From Bedellia somnulentella (Eukaryota; Arthropoda; Insecta; Lepidoptera; Bedelliidae), in NCBI GenBank assembly GCA_963576735.1, contig OY755177.1, forward strand, positions 3,224,001 to 3,288,000: DNA of 64,000 nt, read 5' to 3'. A program made the translations under genes and the position numbers. Within the stretch, counting starts at the first letter, position 1. Each line of letters opens with the position of its first letter. Positions 1 through 11,093 of this stretch are shown piece by piece. The notes under the pieces were generated by a model that saw only the letters and a program-made list of their open reading frames with translations, did no database searches and had not been told where the DNA came from.

Positions 1-785
1 ACCAACGTTGCCTAGCTCCGATAGTGAAGTAGGAATGGATAAAGTTTCATGAAAGTTGTAGTGCATGTGTAGTTGTATAGTTTATAGATTTATTGAGTTT
101 AAGCACGTAGTAACAGTAAGCAAGCTATGTCTTTTTTTAACTATTTTAAGTAATATTTTAGGAGTGATTTTAATTTTTCCATAAATTATATCCCTACAAA
201 TATTCACGAGTAAAATATAATTATATGCGCTAAAATACATAAATTACACTTTTAAATTCGGTAATTGTGATTAATACGATGGTGATAGTTTGTTGATTTC
301 AATCCGTGCTCCGTAACCAGAAATTCCCACATTATTTTTCCTGAGCTTATAAAATAAAACAATATCATTACACACAGACCACGTTTGTAAAGTAAACTAA
401 CCTTTTTTTTATAATTATCGGGTCATGGTGGTTGTAACAAAACAAGTCAGAAATTGTTTGATCAATTCTTATATTTTTTTTAAGTCACCTAATTATGCCT
501 CATAATAGGACGCAAACAATTTTTTATATTCGTTGACAATTAGTCAGAACTTGTTATCTTTCTTCTCTGATTGTATAACTACATTTATTTACAGAAATTG
601 CTTGCGGGTTGCTCAAGGTTTTTTTTTTTTACTGAAACTAAGTTTCCCTACTATTATAGTGAATTGAATATGTGTAACGAAATACAATACTGATATATTC
701 TTGTGGTTTCTTTAGAGCAGCTTTCGAGGATAAGTACAATGATACAATTTTATAAATACATATGCTATTAATTAATATTATGCTA

Positions 786-1040
786 GTGCCGTTTAGTGTC
801 GGTTTAGAATAGCACTACCCCGTTTCTACCGATGGGTGTACGTAAGAGGCGACTAACGGTATTGGGGCTTTTAAGGGATTTTTGGGCGATGCGGTTGGAG
901 ACCCATCACCAACAACCATTACTTTACCATCTTTTCCCCACTCAATTTCCAAAAGTGGCTGAGGAATTTCTAATTCCTTAGCTCTGGCTACCCCTTCTAG
1001 GGATTCATAGCCGTGAGTATATGTTATGTTATGTTATATG
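786..1040 (+). mobile_element. F1 short retroposon, near full length
   Basis: Runs from a TAGTGTCGG-type head through the family core (GGCGATGCGGTTGGAGACCC, CCATCTTTTCCCCACTC) to GCCGTGAGTATATG and a mixed TATG/ATGTT tail. It carries the subfamily-a 5' stem (CCGTT paired with AACGG). It abuts an L3 LINE tail in the opposite orientation at 1041. Confidence 0.8.
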
Positions 1041-1260
1041 CTAACGCCAATAGTTTCCATTGGGATGGCAGAGATTACCGGTAGCTACTTTGTACACTCC
1101 TGAGGTTTTATTAAAAACAAACTGGATAGCTCTATTATAATTCACACTTTAGACGCATGTCATTTTGAGCACATTTTCTACTTACTTTAAAACTGTCTTC
1201 CGTGATCCCTCTACGGACGTGCAATGACATTAGTGGCTCTATACATCTCTTTTACCCCTT
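1041..1260 (-). mobile_element. L3 LINE 3' fragment, degenerate
   Basis: Read on the minus strand this is the RT C-terminal tail of the L3 family: landmarks are CTAACGCCAATAG (tail side), GACGCATGTCATTTTGAGCAC and GTGGCTCTATACATCTCTTTTA. Several indels destroy the frame. The copy is 5'-truncated. Confidence 0.65.
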
Positions 1261-1271
1261 AACTTATTTCA

Positions 1272-1446
1272 CATACATACATCTAATCACGGCTATAAAT
1301 TCCTAGAAGGGGTAACCAGATCTGCGGAATAAGTGGGGAAAAATTATAAAGTAAATGTTTTTGTGATGGGTCCCACCCTTAGCCGCCTCTAACGAACACG
1401 GGAAGAAACGGGGTAGTGCTATTCTAAGGCAAACACTACACAGCAA
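1272..1446 (-). mobile_element. F1 retroposon, internally deleted
   Basis: Tail ACATACATACAT, then the reverse complement of the F1 3' hairpin (TTCCTAGAAGGGGT). Most of the middle is missing between GTGATGGGTC and CACCCTTAGCCGCC. It ends with ACTACACAGCAA, the usual F1 5' end. Confidence 0.7.
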
Positions 1447-1557
1447 TCCTGACAGTAGCTTCCTTTTGTCTTCTCTATGTCCCTTAAACATCTTAAAATT
1501 ACATTTATGTGAGAGTAGTGAGTATGTCACGTGAGAAGTTACACCCTGATTTATATA

Positions 1558-1799
1558 CATACATACATATACTCTGGGCTATTAATCCCTAGAAGGGATA
1601 GCCAGACCTTCCAAATAAAAAATTCCTCAGCCACTTTTGGAAGATGAGTGGGGCAAAGAATGGTTTTGGTGATGGATCTCCAACCGTATCACCCAAAAAT
1701 AATTTAAAAAGCTTCAATACCTTTAGCTGCCTCTTTTTAACACCCGCGGGAAGAAATAGGGTAATGCTATTAGAATACTAAGCCGACACTACACAGCAA
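1558..1799 (-). mobile_element. F1 retroposon, full length, diverged
   Basis: All F1 landmarks in order on the minus strand: CATACATACATATACTC tail, hairpin CCCTAGAAGGG, CCTCAGCCACTTTTGGAAG, GGTGATGGATCTCCAACCG, and head GCCGACACTACACAGCAAA. Confidence 0.8.
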
Positions 1800-1908
1800 A
1801 CCCTTATTTATTCAAAATGAATACTTCTTCAGTACCTCATCTTTCAAGTGACATACTTGTTCGCACAAAGCTCTTGCATGGGCAGGTGACTAAATATACA
1901 TACATAGA

Positions 1909-2287
1909 TATAACATAACATAACATAACATAAACGTTCACGCCGTTTATCCCCGAAGGGGTTGGCAGAGGTACCAATACTTCTGAACTCACATGGCAAG
2001 CGCCATCTAGTTTCCAGAGAAGGTACCCACGTTTTGCTTAGACAGTGTACTCACGTGATAGGGGGCAGGCCTATCGCCGTTTTGTACGAATACGCTGTCA
2101 CATGACTAAGTACAACTCAGCCATGTGGGTTTCCTCACGATGTTTTCCCTCACCGTTAACAACCATGATAAATTAACCACACATATGAGTTTAGAAAAGA
2201 CAAATTGGTGTAGGCCCGTCCCAGGATTGGAACTCACGCCGTTCTGTTTTTCGGGCGGGTGTTCTACCCACTGGACTATCATGTCGC
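1909..2287 (-). mobile_element. F2 tRNA-derived SINE, full length
   Basis: Minus strand. The head reads TGATAGTCCAGTGGGTAG (A-box-like) and GAGTTCCAATCCTGGG (B-box-like), followed by the family body with two TCACGTGA-type sites and the hairpin CCCCTTCGGGG. The tail is (ATGTT)n, seen here as TAACATAACATAAC. The head is the same 'CCCGAAAAACAG' variant as the copy at 24.0-24.4 kb, so the two belong to one subfamily. The open frame across this copy is a by-product of the repeat, not a gene. Confidence 0.85.
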
Positions 2288-2289
2288 AT

Positions 2290-2530
2290 AGATATACTCA
2301 CGGGTATAAATCCCTGAAAGGGGTAGCCAGAGCTAAGGAATTAGAAATCTCTCAGCCCCTTTTGGAAGTTGCGTGGGGAATAGATGGTTAAAATAAATGT
2401 TGTTGGTGATGGGTCTCCAACCGCATCGCCCAAAATTCCCTTAAAAAGCCCCAATACCGTTAGTCGCCTCTTACGTACACCAACCGGAAGAAATGGGGTA
2501 GTGCTATTCTAAGCCGACAATACACAGCAA
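2290..2530 (-). mobile_element. F1 retroposon
   Basis: Sits directly against the tRNA-like head of the preceding F2. It contains TCCCTGAAAGGGGT (hairpin), GGTGATGGGTCTCCAACCG and the head GCCGACAATACACAGCAA. The antisense frame stays open, as in several F1 copies; no coding role is inferred. Confidence 0.85.
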
Positions 2531-2612
2531 AAGCACAGGTGACCAAAATGTGCCGTAATGCTCAGATATATTGGTATCCCTAGCAACACCTTCGGGGTAT
2601 ACGGCGAAAACG
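2531..2612 (+). mobile_element. F2 SINE 3' remnant
   Basis: Degenerate match to the last ~80 bp of F2 on the plus strand: AGGTGACCAAAATG, then CCTTCGGGGTATACGGCG. The tRNA-like head and body are absent. Confidence 0.5.
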
Positions 2613-3520
2613 ATGACCCTTTTTGATTTCGTTCGTATACTTCTGAAGATTTATCAAACTTGATTCAGTAAAAACTGTAAGTGCAGTGCAGTAAGCATAA
2701 AAAAGATAAGATAAAAAAGATAAAAAATATTTATTTCAAAATAAAAAGAATTGTTCTCTTTTTTTTGAACGTCACAAACTTACAGATAAGTTAAATCTTA
2801 CTCTACTGACTCTACTTCGGATTCGGAAGGTGTATTGTTGCGAGAAGAACCCGTAAGAAACTCAGCAACACACATCTTTTCTTAGTCATATTACAATATT
2901 GGTGTATGTCTGGAAATATCCTGAATAGAGCCCTGGTGACACCAAGCAGTTTCATCTATCATATAATCATTTAAACTGTAATTATTTATTTACATCTAAA
3001 TAATTAAAACACTCAGCATGACTAGCATGTGTAACCATTTAACTAGATTACGCGTCGTATAAAACAGCCATCTCTTAAGCACTTACATGGTATCGCATAC
3101 TTTTATCCTATTCTTACCGACCGAGTAAAGTTCATGCTGGGCCTCTTGTACTCGAGTTTTGGAATCCACTAAGTTATTTGAATGTCATGAAACTATTTCA
3201 CTAAGTTTTGTGGTATCTTGTTGTTTGCGGAACTGAATAGTTCTAAGAGTTTCTAGTAAAAGTTGTACAGCCAAAGTTAGAAGGCTTTGAAAGACTCAGA
3301 GGCTACCCACGCTAACTATTATTTGAAAAAGAATGCGACAGAACGTCAAATACAGGAACTGAAAACTTTTAATGTTGGAACGGAATTCTAAACATCAGCA
3401 AATTTTTTAATAGTCAAACTTTAGTAGTCCCTAAAATAAAATAAAAGATGGACGGATAGGTGTACGCTACGACTTCTATGAATATACTCAAATATAAATA
3501 TATCGGCGTCAGGATGCCGC
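2613..3520. other. unassigned AT-rich sequence
   Basis: No open frame with protein-like composition, no inverted ends and no match to other parts of the window. A few A-rich runs (AAAAAGATAAGATAAAAAAG near 2700) look like low-complexity drift. Confidence 0.5.
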
Positions 3521-3534
3521 CTACAAGAGCTGGT

Positions 3535-4975
3535 GGTTCCGTCAGGCTGGCAGTACTAGTCCCAGGACTAGAACTAGACCAGCCTGGATGAGGCGGATTG
3601 AAAGCCGTATCACAAAGGTCAGGGTTCTCATCGGTAAACTGACCAGCTTCAGATCAGGCAACAATAGGCCGAGGGTGGTGCGTCTTCGTCAGGGCGGCAG
3701 TAAATGTCTTTGACAACTTGCCGGAATTTGGCTGTGGACACGTGGAGCGCATCGACGATCTGAAGCAAAAGATCGCTGCTTGGGGTAAGCGAATTAGGCG
3801 ATATTCTGAAAGGGTTAAGAGGTACCAACAGAATCGTCTCTTTATGAGTGACCAGAAAAAGTTCTACCGAACGTTTGAGCGTTCCGATGTGGTTTCGACG
3901 GGTCAGCGACCGGAAAAAGCCGTTGTAGTTGCCTTTTGGCGTGAGCTTTGGTGGCTGCCTGTTTGGAGCGTGCGAACTCATAGCGCCCATGAACCCCGTC
4001 AACATATCCGAGGAGGATGTGGTGGCTGCGATCCGTAAGGCTCCGAACTGGAAAAGTCCGGGGCCGGACGGATTGCACCATTACTGGTTGAAGGGGTTCA
4101 CGCGCTGTCACTCTACTCTCATCCGTCAGTTCCAAAGCGCCCTCAACAGTGAGACGCTCCCGAACTTTTTAACCACTGGGGTCTTTGTACAATTTTCAAG
4201 ACCTTCACATCCGTTCTGAGCTCCAAGATTACTCAACACATTGTTGTTAATAAAATCCGAGCCATTAACTCCTGGGTCATGCCTGTACTGATGCACATAT
4301 TTGGCGTGCTCAGATGGACTTAGTCCGAACAAGACGCTCTGGACACACGAATCCGCAAGACGATGACCTCTCATTGATTGCATCATACGTGATCGTCGGT
4401 TATGAGATTGTATATCCCGCGGAAGTGTGGAGGTCGAGGCCTCCTGAGTGCCAAAACCATGCAAAACCGCGAGGTATGCAAACCTCAGAAACATTTTTTT
4501 GACGATGACGGATGATAGCATTCAGGGAGATGTGGTCGCTAGTGATAAAGGACTGACCCCCTTACCGTTGGCCTCACAGGATTGGCAAACCCCGGAGGTA
4601 CTTAGCACCTCTGATCGGGAGTCCGTATGAAAAGAGAAGGAGCACGGTAGGTTTTACAAGATACTTCACAAACCTTTCGTGGACCGTAAAACCAAAGGTT
4701 TTGTCTATGCAATACAAGACCAGGTTATCAACCACAGACGTTTGTCGACGACATGTGGCCGTCCCGGAAAGTCACTTAGGCAGGTTATTTCTGGTTATTC
4801 GGCTTTTGCTAACACTGAGTACTTGCATAGACACAACTAAGCAGCCAAAATCCTACATCAGGAGCTCGCTCTTAAGTGCGGACTGTTGCAACAGAGGCTG
4901 CCGTATTACAAATATCTGCCGGCATTTTATAGAGCTTTGTTCTTCAGTTTGGTGACGTGTGATGACAACAAGTCC
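3535..4975 (+). pseudogene. non-LTR retrotransposon (LINE) RT pseudogene
   Basis: The remnant is spread over all three plus frames. In order it holds a basic pre-RT region (RPAWMRRIESRI, then KRIRRYSERVKRYQQNRLF near 3785-3840, then KKFYRTFER); the RT opening NWKSPGPDGLHHYWLKGF near 4045-4095; then a jump to the post-RT part, INSWVMPVLMHIFGVLRW near 4258, with RLYIPRKCGGRGLLS near 4400 and ITNHREVC-like text after it. It closes with a C-terminal CCHC-like knuckle (CGRPGKSLRQVISG, then EYLHRH) near 4750-4840. This order fits insect LINEs with a single RT ORF, possibly of the R4/Dong type; the clade call is from memory and weak. The catalytic YADD block is missing, so there is a large internal deletion, plus frameshifts and stops. 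Nothing here can be active. Confidence 0.75.
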
Positions 4976-5224
4976 AATATTTTTCTTCTAATTTAGGGGA
5001 TTGTATAACTTCATTTTTTTAAATATTTATTTGAGACGATTATCTTTAATATAACATAAAATCGTTTAAGGAAAGCAGAACGACCCAAATAAAATATATT
5101 TTTACCAAAATATTGGTGGGACCGTCAGCAAACTGACAAGGCTGATAAAATTAAGGTAGGGTTCCATCTTTGTAAAATAAAATCACAGTTCTGTAAATCG
5201 CATAAGTTTTTTGACTGAAAGAAA

Positions 5225-5496
5225 ATACATACATATACTAGTGGCTATAAAACCCTAGAAGGGGTAGCCAGAGCTGAGGAAAGACAAATACCTCTGCCAC
5301 TTTTAGAAGTTGAGTGGGGGAAAGATTTTTGAAATAAAGGCTGTTGGTGATGAGTCTCTCTAAGCCGCGTCACCCAAAATGCCTTAAAGAGCCCCAATAC
5401 CCTTAGTCGCCTCTTACGTAGGTAAAGTCTTACGTGGGTGTAGACTCATGGATAGAAACGGGGTAGTACTATTCTAAGCCGACACTACACAGCAAC
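5225..5496 (-). mobile_element. F1 retroposon with small internal duplication
   Basis: Tail CATACATATACTAG, hairpin CCCTAGAAGGGG and head GCCGACACTACACAGCAAC. The head is lengthened by a local duplication around TTACGTAGGTAAAGTCTTACG. The 5' stem is mixed (AAGGG opposite CCGTT), so its pairing is broken. Confidence 0.8.
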
Positions 5497-5499
5497 ATA

Positions 5500-6765
5500 T
5501 AATTTAAAACAATGAAAAATAGAATAGAAGGAAATTGTTTATCTCTTGATAATTTAATAAACCTAACGTAATATTAATCTAAAAGAACTAACTCAAAATA
5601 AGTATTTTGCATTCATGTAAGCTCATCTTAATGGCGTCAGTTTGGCCACTTGGGTTGTCAGCCTATACTTGCCGTCAGCAAACTGACCGTCACCTCTGTT
5701 TGGTTCCACACACATATATTTTTTTCACCTGAAAAATATCACAGAATTATGACCACCAATCAACTTGAATAATCCTTGAAACAGTATTTTGCCACCATAA
5801 GGAAGAAATAAGCACACCAAACTGACTTTCAAAAGTGACTTTCCGGTACTTCAGGTTAAAACACACTCCTCCACTAGCACAAACGAAATAGCTACATGAT
5901 TGTATTATGTCAGTATTGCTATTTATAATGCACAGTTTTGAAATAGTGTTAAAAATTCTACTGTTTGAGCCGTCACAGGCAGGATTTCGTAATTTCTGGG
6001 ACAGTACTATCGTACGAATAATGGAAAAGTTATGTATAAATTAGAGAAAACTGCATTAAAAATACATAAAACAGGGTACAACCTTTACATAAAACTCAGA
6101 TTTAGGAAGGGTTTTCATATAAAAAAATATAGCAAATACGTTTTATTTGTATCAAATTGTTCGGGAATCTCAAAAAATGATGTCATCAGAGCGAAAATAT
6201 ATGTTTATTTACTACTGCTTCTCATTATAATTATTGGATATTTTATTTTGTGATAGTTTATTAAATTAGCTTATATTTAAAAATACTTCTGCAATAAAAT
6301 ATAGCTAGACATAACTTCCCAAAATCATCGAACTTTTGGGACAGTGCAAAAACAGGGGGTGTAATTTTTTTTGAAACGTACCAGTTAAGCCCAACGAAAA
6401 GTACATGAGCGCAGCGTCATCTAAGAAAAAAAACTGAAACTAACAAGCGTTTATTTAAAAATGGGTTGTGTTTAAGCGCCACCCAAAAATGTACCCATTT
6501 TACTACCAATAAAATTCTAAACGGTTACCAAAATGGATAAATGGTCACCAAATTACTTTTCCTAAAATATTATTAAATAAATCCATTTTTTGTATTATTG
6601 ACTACTATAAAAATATATGGACGACTTTAAAATACTCTTTAGATTAAATTTTACATGTTTTCACTAAATTGATGTTACCAATATTTTATACCATGAGTTC
6701 TAATTTGGTAATTTTCGCTTGGCTAAAAAAGCTAACGATCGCTAGAATATTTCATAAATTCCAAT
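5500..6765. other. unassigned AT-rich sequence
   Basis: No gene recognised. GCCGTCAGCAAACTGAC at ~5671 repeats CCGTCAGCAAACTGAC at ~5113 on the other side of the F1 copy. A 45-bp stretch around 6412-6445 (AGCGCAGCGTCATCTA) recurs at 13547. The open frame near 6032-6253 has no recognisable content. Confidence 0.4.
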
Positions 6766-6767
6766 TA

Positions 6768-6882
6768 ATATACTGGTGTTCCCAAACATATGTCACTTAT
6801 TAATTGTTATATGAAATTAACTAAATATACTCGGGTTCCCAAACATACGTCATTTGTTTAATGTTGTATAAAATTAAATAAA
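6768..6882 (+). repeat. 57-bp tandem duplication, two units
   Basis: Units start at 6768 and 6825, each beginning ATATACTSGKGTTCCCAAAC and ending in AAATTAA. They differ at about a fifth of positions, so the duplication is old. Confidence 0.75.
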
Positions 6883-7000
6883 AATGTTAAAAAAACAACA
6901 AAGTCAAATTAAATAGGTTTATTACAGTCGTAGGCACTTAAAGGTATAACATTAATTTGTTTTTGAGATCTAGAACAAGAAAAAATAGAAATCATTGAAT

Positions 7001-7330
7001 TAATAAAGCTTTTTTGGATTTAGCTGGCCGCCCTCTCTTTCTCTTTTCGCCAATAGGTATATTTCTGGCTTCATGAGGTGGATCCACGTACAACACGTAA
7101 ACCTGCCAAAGCTTCGTCGGACATCGTAAGAAAAGCGCGCGCGCTACGAGCATAGACGGTACACTACTATCCTTAATGACAGCGCGGGGATGCGCCCGCG
7201 GCCTGTGTGCCGTTGCACGTTGGCTGTTGTGCGGGGTGCGGGGTTCAGAAATAAAGGGAAGCAATTGTAATTTTAGTCGTACATTAAAGTAGACTGGGTT
7301 CAAATCATTTATTTTGGATGACGTCAAACT
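7001..7330 (-). pseudogene. C-terminal fragment of transposase-like protein
   Basis: A minus-strand open frame ends in a basic tail, EARNIPIGEKRKRGRPAKSK followed by KALLIQ and a stop at ~7001. An AT-hook-like KRGRPAK tail of this kind is familiar from invertebrate transposase-derived proteins (MULE/SWIM-type predictions, from memory). Upstream, the frame becomes arginine/proline-rich over a GC-rich stretch (7140-7250) and loses family character. There is no start context or promoter. It could also be the tail of some other DNA-binding protein. Confidence 0.35.
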
Positions 7331-7819
7331 AATTTGGAGTCAGGTTTTTGGTAGTAATATTAATCTTTGAGTAAGACATTATTTGGTGACCATTTATCCA
7401 TTTAAGGAACCAAAAAGAATATTTGTACAGGACATGCGATTTTTCTGATGCATTTTCATTTACTTTGGATCATAATATGGATAAACTTTAGGACCCTTTT
7501 AATAAAGCCGATTAATTTTTTTGGAGTTGTTAAGTTTATTTGGTGCCTAGGCTTAGATCCTCAAAATATTTTTGGTGACCGTCCACAGGCTATAATCTTA
7601 GAACAAAAATTTTCGTTCAAGGTCAGACAACCGCGTTAGTTTAGAAAAAAAGTCTCCCTCTCCCCTCCCTTGCTTCAGTCAGAGGCCCCCGCTCTTCTGG
7701 CGCCCGCCGCCGCCATTTTGTTCATTGCCTGTGTGTGTTCATTTCATTTTCTTTCATTGCATTATTGAGTTTGATCGATCGATCGAGTGAAGTATTAAGT
7801 GTGAGGAATTATCGAAGCT

Positions 7820-7982
7820 TAGCTTCAAAGGTCTACGTACCATGTTTGTGTGTCACAACACAAACATTTTGAGAAAAGGTTTGTGACATCTAGTTCACGC
7901 CTAAAACAGTCGGCTTATCCTACCTTATTTTCCAATGAGGAAATAAGTACTGGAATGCCCTCTCTCTCGACTGAAAATGATG
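7820..7982 (+). pseudogene. P-element/THAP transposase exon A: THAP domain 3' half
   Basis: Frame from ~7842 reads HVCVSQHKHFEKRFVTSSSR, then LKQSAYPTLFSNEEISTG. This is the second half of a THAP zinc-binding domain: the C..H pair ahead of HFE, then the terminal A-x-PTLF box. The HVCVSQHKHF segment has one or two extra residues compared with the usual VCSxHF, in a CACAACACAAAC run. The first half of THAP (C-x2-4-C) is not visible upstream, so the 5' end is lost or in an unseen exon. The donor is GATG|GTGAGT, phase 1. Confidence 0.7.
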
Positions 7983-8731
7983 GTGAGTAACAATAATACT
8001 TGTAATTACATTTCAACACTACACTATGCTACCGAACCATGAAACTTATTCAAACTTACGTGAAGTTAATAGCCACCATAGGACCCTATTTGTTGCATGT
8101 ATATTGTAATATATTTGAGGCTTTATATTAAGTCATAGCACATAATTACAGACACACAGCAAGGCTTGTAGCTTACATAAATATAAATCGTATGTTTGAT
8201 GTGTATACATACTGTGATTATGATAACATTGCTGAAAAGACAGCCCATAGGTAGGTAGGGTTAATAGTATAATTTTATTGCTTAATTATGAGTCTAAACA
8301 ATGTGACTAATGATTGTAATGTTTTACATTTTCTGCAGGCGTTATGTCGATGCACATTATCAAAATACCCAAGAGCCTGGAACATACAATTTATATTTAT
8401 GTAATTTACAAGCCTTGCTATGTGTTTGTAATTATGTGCTATGACTGAAAATAAAGCCTCAAATATATTACAATATACATGCAACAAATTGGGTCCTATG
8501 GTGGCTATTGACTACACGTATGTTTGAATAAGTTTCACTGTTCATCTGTGTTTTTAGGCATTATTTCTAGATATCAACCATTGCATGTTGTACATCATAT
8601 CTTGTATACTTTATGTGCCTTATTCTGCCATTCACTTTTGCTAGCTTCCCCTTGAACAGTTTATAGTGAACTTCTTTGTTTCTTCCCCCTGATAAAACAA
8701 CTTCTATTATTACATATATTTTATTTTTTAG
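7983..8731 (+). other. intron 1 of the THAP pseudogene
   Basis: Bounded by GTGAGT at 7983 and TTTTTTAG at 8731, joining GAT-G and AA-AAC in frame. Most of the intron is a foldback element (8040-8537). Confidence 0.65.
8040..8537. mobile_element. foldback MITE inside THAP intron 1
   Basis: The left arm (~8040-8195) begins TGAAACTTATTCAAAC and the right arm (~8385-8537) ends GTTTGAATAAGTTTCA. The arms are inverted copies over about 150 bp (for example GCCACCATAGGACCC at ~8074 against GGGTCCTATGGTGGC at ~8490), with ~190 bp of loop. No transposase is encoded. It probably jumped into the transposase gene after that gene arrived. Confidence 0.85.
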
Positions 8732-8845
8732 AAAACTCTTCCATATCTAAGGAACATGATTACTTTGAAACTAGAAAAAGGAAGCTAAGTGACCATTCCT
8801 ATTGTAAACCATTACAAGAAATTCAACTGTTGGAAAATGAGTATG
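8732..8845 (+). pseudogene. THAP transposase exon B
   Basis: Acceptor TTTTTTAG, donor TATG|GTAAGT, 114 nt, phase 1 at both ends. It reads ENSSISKEHDYFETRKRKLS, then DHSYCKPLQEIQLLENEY. This is linker between THAP and the transposase core, with no family motif; it is accepted because its phase and frame join exons A and C without a stop. Confidence 0.65.
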
Positions 8846-9223
8846 GTAAGTTTGTTTCTTTTAATTTATACAAAAAAATATATTCTACAAGACTTCAATT
8901 GTTGCTCATTCTGTAGAATGGTGTGCCATGCCAAAGTTTTTAAATAGCTATTGGCAGGTCTATGATCAATAGACCTTACAGTGCATGTATCATGGTGTTA
9001 TTCTACATTCAGTATTTCAAATATTTCTTTCTAACCATATACATGTTTACTCCTGTTTCCTGTTACTGCTAATAAAATACAGTATATTACACCACTTTAA
9101 TAAAAGAAACTCATATTTATGATAAATAAAATAGAACTTATACTATTCTTTTTATTTTATATACTCCAACCATTTGTAAAATATTTTGTAATATGATTAA
9201 AGAATATTTGCTAATTATTTTAG

Positions 9224-9295
9224 GAATTGCGGTGCCATCCTCATCCCAAAGCACAAATATATATACTGATGACAGTCATTCTCTAAAAATTACAG
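9224..9295 (+). pseudogene. THAP transposase exon C
   Basis: Acceptor ATTTTAG, 72 nt, phases 1-1, frame IAVPSSSQSTNIYTDDSHSL. The donor is ACAG|GCAAGT, a GC rather than GT donor if the exon is read correctly. Confidence 0.55.
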
Positions 9296-9449
9296 GCAAG
9301 TTGTAATATAGTTTATTAATTAAAGTTGAGTTTAAAGTCTTCCATCACCTGGGGAACATAGACTTGTCTAGTGCCTTTATTTTTATTTTTTATTACTGAG
9401 ATACTCATGTTAATGATATAAAATATCCTTATTATCTTTTTTTTTTTAG

Positions 9450-9533
9450 ATAAAACCATACCCACTTCATCTCAAGGGTTGAGTGCTACGTTGATCATTG
9501 ATTGTGATGATAATATGGATCAACAACTAAGTG
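9450..9533 (+). pseudogene. THAP transposase exon D
   Basis: Acceptor TTTTTTTAG, donor AGTG|GTAATA, 84 nt, phases 1-1, frame KTIPTSSQGLSATLIIDCDD then NMDQQLS. It is serine/threonine-rich and acidic linker. Four successive phase-1 introns with open frames make exons A-D convincing as one former gene. Confidence 0.6.
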
Positions 9534-9715
9534 GTAATAAAATACTGTTAATGCCCTTATACTATGGTACATACATATAGATGCTGTTAGTTTGCAAGTG
9601 GTACATATTATGTATGAGTGCTTGACCAATTAAATTGACCACCCTTATACCATGGGACCTACTTGAAAAAGGCATGGCAATGATTGCATAAGCATAAAGC
9701 ATAAAGCATAGCAAA

Positions 9716-9800
9716 GGTTTTGGGCGATGCGGTTGGAGACCCATCGCCAACAATACTTTATTTCTTCCATCTTGTCCCCTATCAACTTCTAAATGTGGCT
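9716..9800 (+). mobile_element. F1 retroposon fragment in THAP intron 4
   Basis: Only the core survives: TTTTGGGCGATGCGGTTGGA through CCATCTTGTCCCCTATCAAC, subfamily c (CTTGTCCCCTATCAACTTC). Both ends are lost. Confidence 0.7.
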
Positions 9801-10057
9801 AAATTAATTTAAAATAATAAAAGGTTAAGGTTAATAAAAGGGAAAAAAAGTGAAAAGTTTATAATTGTATTATTTTTTAACTTAAGTATCATCATTATAA
9901 CATCATTACAACATCATTACTTTTACTTGTAATAAATTAGTTTCCATATGATCCCTGATTAGTAAAATAGTTATGGAAGTGCTATTTAAACCTGATTGAT
10001 ATACAGTTGCAGTTTATATTTTTCCTGCCTAACTGATTAGATGTGTTTATATTTCAG

Positions 10058-10124
10058 GTCAAGAATTGTACTAAGGTTTTGAGTCCTACAGTTGCAAGTG
10101 CACTAACCTACACATCATTATTTC
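10058..10124 (+). pseudogene. THAP transposase exon E
   Basis: Acceptor ATTTCAG, donor TTTC|GTAAGT. Frame 0 reads KNCTKVLSPTVASALTYTSL, which fits the conserved 'QV-S-TVA-A' helix of P-family transposases. Joined to exon D the phase is wrong and gives a stop after ELY, so there is a 1-nt indel, or an exon has been lost. The first part of the RNase-H-like core (expected ~200 aa between D and E) is absent. Confidence 0.6.
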
Positions 10125-10169
10125 GTAAGTTATTTTATGTTTTTTTTTTATTATAATGAACAAACAGTG

Positions 10170-10400
10170 ATGCTTAGTGTTTCACGTTTTAAGTATTCCC
10201 TATCTTTTCCCTTGGGTGTCGTGAGAGCCATGCAAGGGAGTTAAGAGCCATTAGTATTCAATTGGAGATCGGGTTAGCAACCAATTACCAGTGACTACTT
10301 GTTTTAACATCTGTTCCCCTTGAAACATCTATATATGGTTGAGATTCCTTAAAATCTTAACACTCTGATTACCCCAATTTGAGATAAAAGGCGTGAGCAA
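10170..10400 (+). mobile_element. very old F1-like copy in THAP intron 5
   Basis: Weak but ordered match: CCCTTGGGTGTCGTGAGAG, GGAGATCGGGTTAGCAACC, ACATCTGTTCCCCTTGAAAC, TGGTTGAGATTCC and GATTACCCC. It lacks the head and tail. Confidence 0.4.
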
Positions 10401-10533
10401 TTTAGCTGAATAAGTAGTGACAAAATACTATCATGTATCACAAATTGTACTATTGAACAAACAGAGTATATGTACAATAGCTTGAGAACTATATCAGTAG
10501 TGGGTGTATTAAATTCCAGTTTTTTTGTTACAG

Positions 10534-10966
10534 CCCTTTACCCAGATGGAAAACCCGTCAGCCCAACTTTAAAAAACACAGCTGATATTGTCACTTTCTT
10601 TGACAAATTATTTGACTCATGCAACGGAGCTGCAGCTGGAATTAAAAATATGGGGAAACCTCTACGACGGGCAGTCACGAAGAAGTCTGAACATCAAGAA
10701 TTCTAGATAAAAAGTATAAAGACATTAGAAGAAATGAGGTTCCTGGACAAAGGAAAAGAAGTAATGGTGCCTTCACAAAAAAACTTTGTAACAACCTTGA
10801 AAAGTTTTATATGCCTGTGGGTTTTTTAAATAGTAAGGGCATAAATATTATGCGACCCCGATACCTCAATTCTGATCCCATAGAGAATTTCTTTGGCCAA
10901 ATGCGGGCTTACAGTTATAGGCATAATGACCCGAGTTGTCAATCATTTATAAATATACTAGCTTTT
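10534..10966 (+). pseudogene. P-element/THAP transposase core exon F, broken
   Basis: Acceptor TTGTTACAG joins exon E in phase (LF|P-LYPDGKP). It reads LYPDGKPVSPTLKNTADIVT, then FFDKLFDSCNG, the TA-x-x-I..FDxLxS block of P-family (THAP9-like) transposases. After HQEF comes a TAG stop (~10703), then SIKTLEEMRFLDKGKEVMVP, SQKNFVTTLKSF, a frameshift near 10812, and PRYLNSDPIENFFGQMRAYS, the hallmark LN-DP-ENFFG motif that holds acidic catalytic-core residues in this family. The frame ends where a 1.5-kb repeat was inserted after QSFI. Non-functional. Confidence 0.8.
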
Positions 10967-11093
10967 TGCCCCGCGACTTCGTCCGCGTGGACTTCATTTT
11001 TTGCATCCAGTTTACATAATACCAAAATACCGAAACACTATCTCAACTTCTGTTTTTTATATTTATAATCCCGCGGGCATTGTAAATGACATA

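Noticed and set aside
2125..2391. 88-codon open frame across an F2/F1 junction (and similar frames at 24197-24446, 56889-57119, 59312-59548)
   Set aside because: These frames are translations of F1 and F2 copies. They recur wherever the repeats are well preserved and start at non-ATG or chance ATG codons.
7001..7330. intact 111-codon gene
   Set aside because: Only the last ~30 residues look like a protein family; the rest is GC-rich low-complexity text without a supported start.
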